Of a DNA stretch of 8,468 nt, positions 6,075 through 8,468 are shown one piece after another. Numbering within the stretch: the stretch's first letter is position 1; each line of letters opens with the position of its first letter. The stretch comes from Spirochaetaceae bacterium. Lineage in GTDB: Bacteria > Spirochaetota > Spirochaetia > Treponematales > Breznakiellaceae. The position numbers and the translations under genes were made by a program. The notes under the pieces are model-generated. The model had not been told where the DNA came from and did not search any database. It was given only the letters and a program-made list of their open reading frames with translations. The stretch lies in the NCBI GenBank assembly GCA_031267955.1, contig JAIRYB010000095.1:1-8468 (forward strand). The letters run 5' to 3'.

Positions 6075-7588
6075 GCAGCCGCCTGTTTGTCGCCTTTAGC
6101 GTTAATGATAAGAAAGCCCCCTGTTTTCCGCCTTTCCCGGCCCGGCCTGAAACAGGAAGGAAGCGCCAGCAGCAGAACAACCGCCGCGGCAATAAGTTCC
6201 CCGGCCCCGTTCCCCCTGGTATTATGATTCCCGCCGCTTTTCAGAAAAGAACACAATTCTTCAAGCGGAAACGGCGGGGGGGCCGGATATTCCGGCGCGG
6301 CCCGGTCTTCTGCCCGCAGCGATCCGCCGATTAGCCCGTCATCGCCAAGATAGTAGCCGTAATAGGCCGCATCCTGCGTCACACCGGCCTCATGGCGCGG
6401 GTCCAGCGGGCGCAGGGAAAATGAAGACTGAAAAGCGACATGAGCCTCGTACTCTTCCCTCGCGGGGATATCTTCGGCCTCGGCAAAAACAGCGGAGGAA
6501 GTGTCCGGGCCCTCTCCGGACAGCCCGAGCAGGGGCAGAAACAGGCTGAGGCAGGACGCGAGCGCAAAGGGAATCGTTATACGGGGAAGAAAATCAGGGC
6601 CGAAGGACGGCTGCCGTATGGGAACAGGCAAAAAACGGCGGCGGGCAAAGCCGCCGGCCTGGGCTGCGGGATTCGATTCAAACCAAAGGAAAAGGACGAG
6701 CGCGGCAAAAGAAGCCGCCCCGGCAAGTACGGCCGGAAGCGGATGCACGGGAGTTGCCGCCGCCGCGGCTATGTAAACCAGGAAGAAAACCAGCGCCAAA
6801 AACCAGTTTATCCTGAAAATACGGCCGAATTTGAAAGAACGGGCGGACAGCCGGAAACAGGACAGGTTTTCCCTGAGCGGCGGGACCAGGCATTCGAAAC
6901 AGCCGAGAAGCGCGGCAATGCAGGCAAAGCCCCCCGGCCCGGAAAGCGCCAGGGAGAGCAGGGCCGGGACAAGCGCGGCAGCCATGCGGACAAAATCCAG
7001 GGGGAAGGCGCCGGGGTTTTTCAGGGCGAGGAACAGAACGCCGCCCCCGGCCGCGAGAAACAGGATCAAAAGGGGGAACAGGGGCCCGCGCCGGGGCGTT
7101 GTAAAGGCGTCCAGCGTAAAGGCCGTATCCCCGCCCAAAGCCGCGCCGGCGCGGTCCTTAAGCTGGGCGAAAGTCATCGGCTTTAAATCAATAAAAAAAC
7201 GGCGCTTCCCGTCCTTCACAAAAAAAGAACGGAGGGCTTCCGCGTATCCGTCATTACGGGGATCAAAAGGTTCCACCGCCTCGGCGTAATGATCCAGGGC
7301 TACGCGCTTAAGTTCCCCAAAGTCATCAAGAAAAACCCAGGAACCGGATTCGGAAATAAAGCCGGTTATTCCCGCGCGGGAAAGGGCCTCCCCTATTTCC
7401 CGGTCGGAACAGGACTCGCCAACGGAAAGCATGGCAAAACCGCCGGATTCCCCGGCGCCCGCAAGGATGCCGCGCCCACCCTCCCCCGCCGGGGCCAAGC
7501 CGGCGGATTTCAGGGCGGAAAACAGGGCAATAAAGCCGCATAAAAGGATAACAGCAAGAACAGCCGGCGCAGAATTCTTATATGACAT
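6071..7588 (-). CDS. Unrecognised polytopic membrane protein, first partner of the rnf genes
   Basis: 505 residues that I cannot assign to a family. Hydrophobicity suggests an N-terminal anchor (8-26), a soluble domain of about 140 residues (28-166) rich in acidic and aromatic residues, then a bundle of membrane segments near 168-189, 198-216, 220-235, 260-279, 284-303 and 337-357. A second soluble domain (358-460) ends in a proline-rich stretch (APEYPAPPPFP, 431-441), and a last segment at 463-480 leads to a basic tail. If the N-terminus is inside, the first soluble domain faces the periplasm. The ATG at 7588 lies 8 bp after the DUF212 gene with AGG 8 nt upstream, overlapping that gene's TAG. 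Its TGA overlaps the rnfC ATG. It is probably an accessory or structural partner of the Rnf-like complex (inference from coupling alone). The frame is intact with codon use like its neighbours. Confidence 0.85.
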   Translation of the reverse strand: MSYKNSAPAVLAVILLCGFIALFSALKSAGLAPAGEGGRGILAGAGESGGFAMLSVGESCSDREIGEALSRAGITGFISESGSWVFLDDFGELKRVALDHYAEAVEPFDPRNDGYAEALRSFFVKDGKRRFFIDLKPMTFAQLKDRAGAALGGDTAFTLDAFTTPRRGPLFPLLILFLAAGGGVLFLALKNPGAFPLDFVRMAAALVPALLSLALSGPGGFACIAALLGCFECLVPPLRENLSCFRLSARSFKFGRIFRINWFLALVFFLVYIAAAAATPVHPLPAVLAGAASFAALVLFLWFESNPAAQAGGFARRRFLPVPIRQPSFGPDFLPRITIPFALASCLSLFLPLLGLSGEGPDTSSAVFAEAEDIPAREEYEAHVAFQSSFSLRPLDPRHEAGVTQDAAYYGYYLGDDGLIGGSLRAEDRAAPEYPAPPPFPLEELCSFLKSGGNHNTRGNGAGELIAAAVVLLLALPSCFRPGRERRKTGGFLIINAKGDKQAAA

Positions 7589-7596
7589 TAATATAC

Positions 7597-8082
7597 CTAC
7601 AAAAATTCGTACGCCGCGGCAATAAAAAAGCCCAGAAGCGCACCGACAACCACCTCCATAGGGGTATGGCCGTGCACTTCTTTTACCGGGTGATACTCAA
7701 TACCCTCCTTTTCAGCCAGCTGCCGGCCCAGGGAATTGAGCGCCCGGGACTGGAGCCCCGAAGAACGGCGCACCCCCATGGCGTCCCGCATGATGATCAA
7801 AGCAAAAAACAGGGTAACAATGAACAAATCCGAGTCAAACCCGGCCCGGTAGGCCGCGGAAACCGTCAGAGACGTAACAAGGGCCGCATGGCTCGAAGGC
7901 ATTCCGCCTGTACGCCAAATCACGGTTTCCAAAATTTCCCGGCCGCTCCGGTGCCTCCCCGTAAGCAAAAAAATCAGCATCTTGAGTATCTGTGCAATTA
8001 TCCAGCCTGACAAGGGGGCCAAAAAAAGAGGGGTCTCTATCAGCGCCTTGAGTGACTCCGCCTGGGACATCGGAAAAGCCAT
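7597..8082 (-). CDS. DUF212 (YuiD-type, divergent PAP2) membrane protein
   Basis: 161 residues, the usual size for DUF212 proteins such as Bacillus YuiD, a family related to PAP2/haloperoxidase-type acid phosphatases with no settled function. Family signatures are GGMPSSHAALVTSL (59-72), RDAMGVRRSSGLQSRALN (99-116) and KEVHGHTPMEVVVGALLGFF (134-153). PSSH at 62-65 corresponds to the PSGH motif of PAP2 enzymes. The third PAP2 motif H-x3-D is present only as H139-TPM-E143. There are about four hydrophobic segments (18-40, 62-80, 86-98, 142-160). A role in lipid-phosphate or isoprenoid-phosphate metabolism would be inference. The ATG at 8082 has no convincing Shine-Dalgarno; ATG at 8070 (Met5) is an alternative. 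It is the first gene of the operon. Confidence 0.9.
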   Translation of the reverse strand: MAFPMSQAESLKALIETPLFLAPLSGWIIAQILKMLIFLLTGRHRSGREILETVIWRTGGMPSSHAALVTSLTVSAAYRAGFDSDLFIVTLFFALIIMRDAMGVRRSSGLQSRALNSLGRQLAEKEGIEYHPVKEVHGHTPMEVVVGALLGFFIAAAYEFL

Positions 8083-8088
8083 TACTAA

Positions 8089-8117
8089 CTTTTATCCGTA
8101 ACAGGGAAATTTGTCAA
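8089..8117 (-). promoter_or_regulatory. Candidate promoter of the DUF212-rnf operon, -35 inside a transposase remnant
   Basis: On the minus strand a perfect TTGACA (8117-8112) is followed after 17 bp by TAAAAG (8094-8089, 4/6 match to -10). Transcription would begin at or within a few bases of the ATG at 8082, implying a leaderless or nearly leaderless mRNA, which fits the missing Shine-Dalgarno. The -35 box falls within the antisense of the IS630-like fragment at 8102-8257, so the promoter may have been created by that insertion. Confidence 0.45.
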
Positions 8118-8257
8118 GGGAGCGAATTGCGCCAAGTAAAGAAGTATCCGCCAGGAACGCTATACGGAACGAAAACGCACGGACCATCGACTGGCGTTTT
8201 ACTACCGCCGATGCCCGGATAAAACTCAAAAGATTATATCCACAGTTCAATAATTGA
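8102..8257 (+). pseudogene. C-terminal remnant of an IS630-like transposase
   Basis: The plus-strand frame after an in-frame TAA (8099-8101) encodes 51 residues ending in a natural TGA. It contains SARNAIRNENARTID (16-30) and then WRFTTADARIKLKRLYP (31-47). This closely resembles the C-terminal end of IS630-family DDE transposases, which typically finish with an RN....a.v.W.FTt.DARiKLkrLYP pattern. Only the last part of the protein is present; the catalytic Asp/Glu region is gone, and DUF212 starts just to the left. The frame is uninterrupted, so the remnant is either fairly recent or short by chance. The call is from remembered family pattern, not a search. Confidence 0.6.
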
Positions 8258-8318
8258 TTGCGTGCTAGAGAGTCTATGAGGCTTTGGTCTACTTGCCTTT
8301 TCTCTGTTTCTGTAGTAT

Positions 8319-8341
8319 GTTTGTTCAATAATTGAACAAAC
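8319..8341. repeat. 23-bp perfect palindrome; its 13-bp core recurs at 8245-8257
   Basis: GTTTGTTCAAT and ATTGAACAAAC form 11-bp perfect arms around a single central A. The 13-mer GTTCAATAATTGA from its middle occurs again at 8245-8257, 78 bp away, spanning the stop codon of the transposase remnant. It may be a regulator-binding site upstream of the operon or part of an insertion-sequence end. Confidence 0.5.
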
Positions 8342-8408
8342 CGTGCGGGGTCCGGAGCGTGTTTCGGCCGCCCGAATAACGCTGCATGGGTCATTTTTTT
8401 GTATAGTT

Positions 8409-8430
8409 GGACAATATAGGATAATTGTCC
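8409..8430. promoter_or_regulatory. GGACAAT-N8-ATTGTCC palindrome, possible operator
   Basis: A perfect 7-bp inverted repeat with an 8-bp spacer at the right end of the window, upstream of the operon. Its half-site GACAAT is shared with the palindrome at 1893-1910, although the spacer is 8 rather than 4 bp. No other gene can be supported between 8258 and 8468. Confidence 0.35.
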
Positions 8431-8468
8431 CCAAATTCTAAAAATTCTTCAAACCGCGATGGAAAACG

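Noticed and set aside
6440..7186. Long plus-strand frame (248 codons) opposite the 505-residue gene
   Set aside because: Extremely Gly/Arg/Lys/Gln-rich composition typical of antisense of a hydrophobic membrane protein; no start context.
8092..8394. Minus-strand 100-codon frame just upstream of the DUF212 gene
   Set aside because: Its C-terminal half is the antisense of the transposase remnant, it has no Shine-Dalgarno and no recognisable domain. The N-terminal part (FGRPKHAPDPARF...) could be a broken gene but cannot be supported.
8234..8434. Minus-strand 66-codon frame overlapping the palindromes
   Set aside because: No family resemblance, reads through both palindromes, no ribosome binding site; looks like chance.

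Overview
The window carries one long minus-strand operon for a highly divergent Rnf-type membrane complex, followed downstream by a minus-strand glycoside hydrolase family 57 (GH57) gene that runs off the left edge. All confident genes are on the minus strand. The genes are GC-rich and tightly overlapped, while the two intergenic gaps (1628-1956 and 8083-8468) are AT-rich and hold palindromes and transposon debris. A spirochaete, probably a Treponema relative, is my best guess, based on a GH57 4-alpha-glucanotransferase-like gene beside a reduced Rnf set. This is inference from memory, not something I could check.

Layout in transcription order, right to left. Positions 8083-8468 hold the C-terminal remnant of an IS630-like transposase (plus strand), two palindromes and a candidate promoter whose -35 box lies inside the remnant. 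Next come a DUF212 (YuiD-type, divergent PAP2) membrane protein (8082-7597), an unrecognised 505-residue polytopic membrane protein (7588-6071), then rnfC (6074-4764), rnfD (4774-3653), rnfG (3660-3172), rnfE (3175-2534) and rnfA (2541-1957). From the 505-residue gene onward every junction overlaps, so these six genes are almost certainly translationally coupled. The gap 1628-1956 holds palindromes, promoter candidates and a small inverted-repeat element. The GH57 gene runs from 1627 off the left edge.

The main point of interest is that the Rnf subunits keep the family's fold signatures but lose most recognised redox ligands. The RnfA and RnfE cysteines that bind the intramembrane iron-sulfur centre are replaced (Q25, S109; A16, S111). 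The RnfC flavin/NADH motifs are rewritten, although its two [4Fe-4S] motifs are intact. The RnfD flavinylation threonine is a serine in an altered motif, RnfG lacks its SGAT flavinylation segment, and rnfB is absent where it normally follows rnfA. The neighbouring GH57 protein likewise lacks both catalytic residues. The window may therefore encode a repurposed, cofactor-poor Rnf-like complex together with a pseudo-enzyme. These alignments were made by eye against remembered consensus sequences and need formal confirmation.
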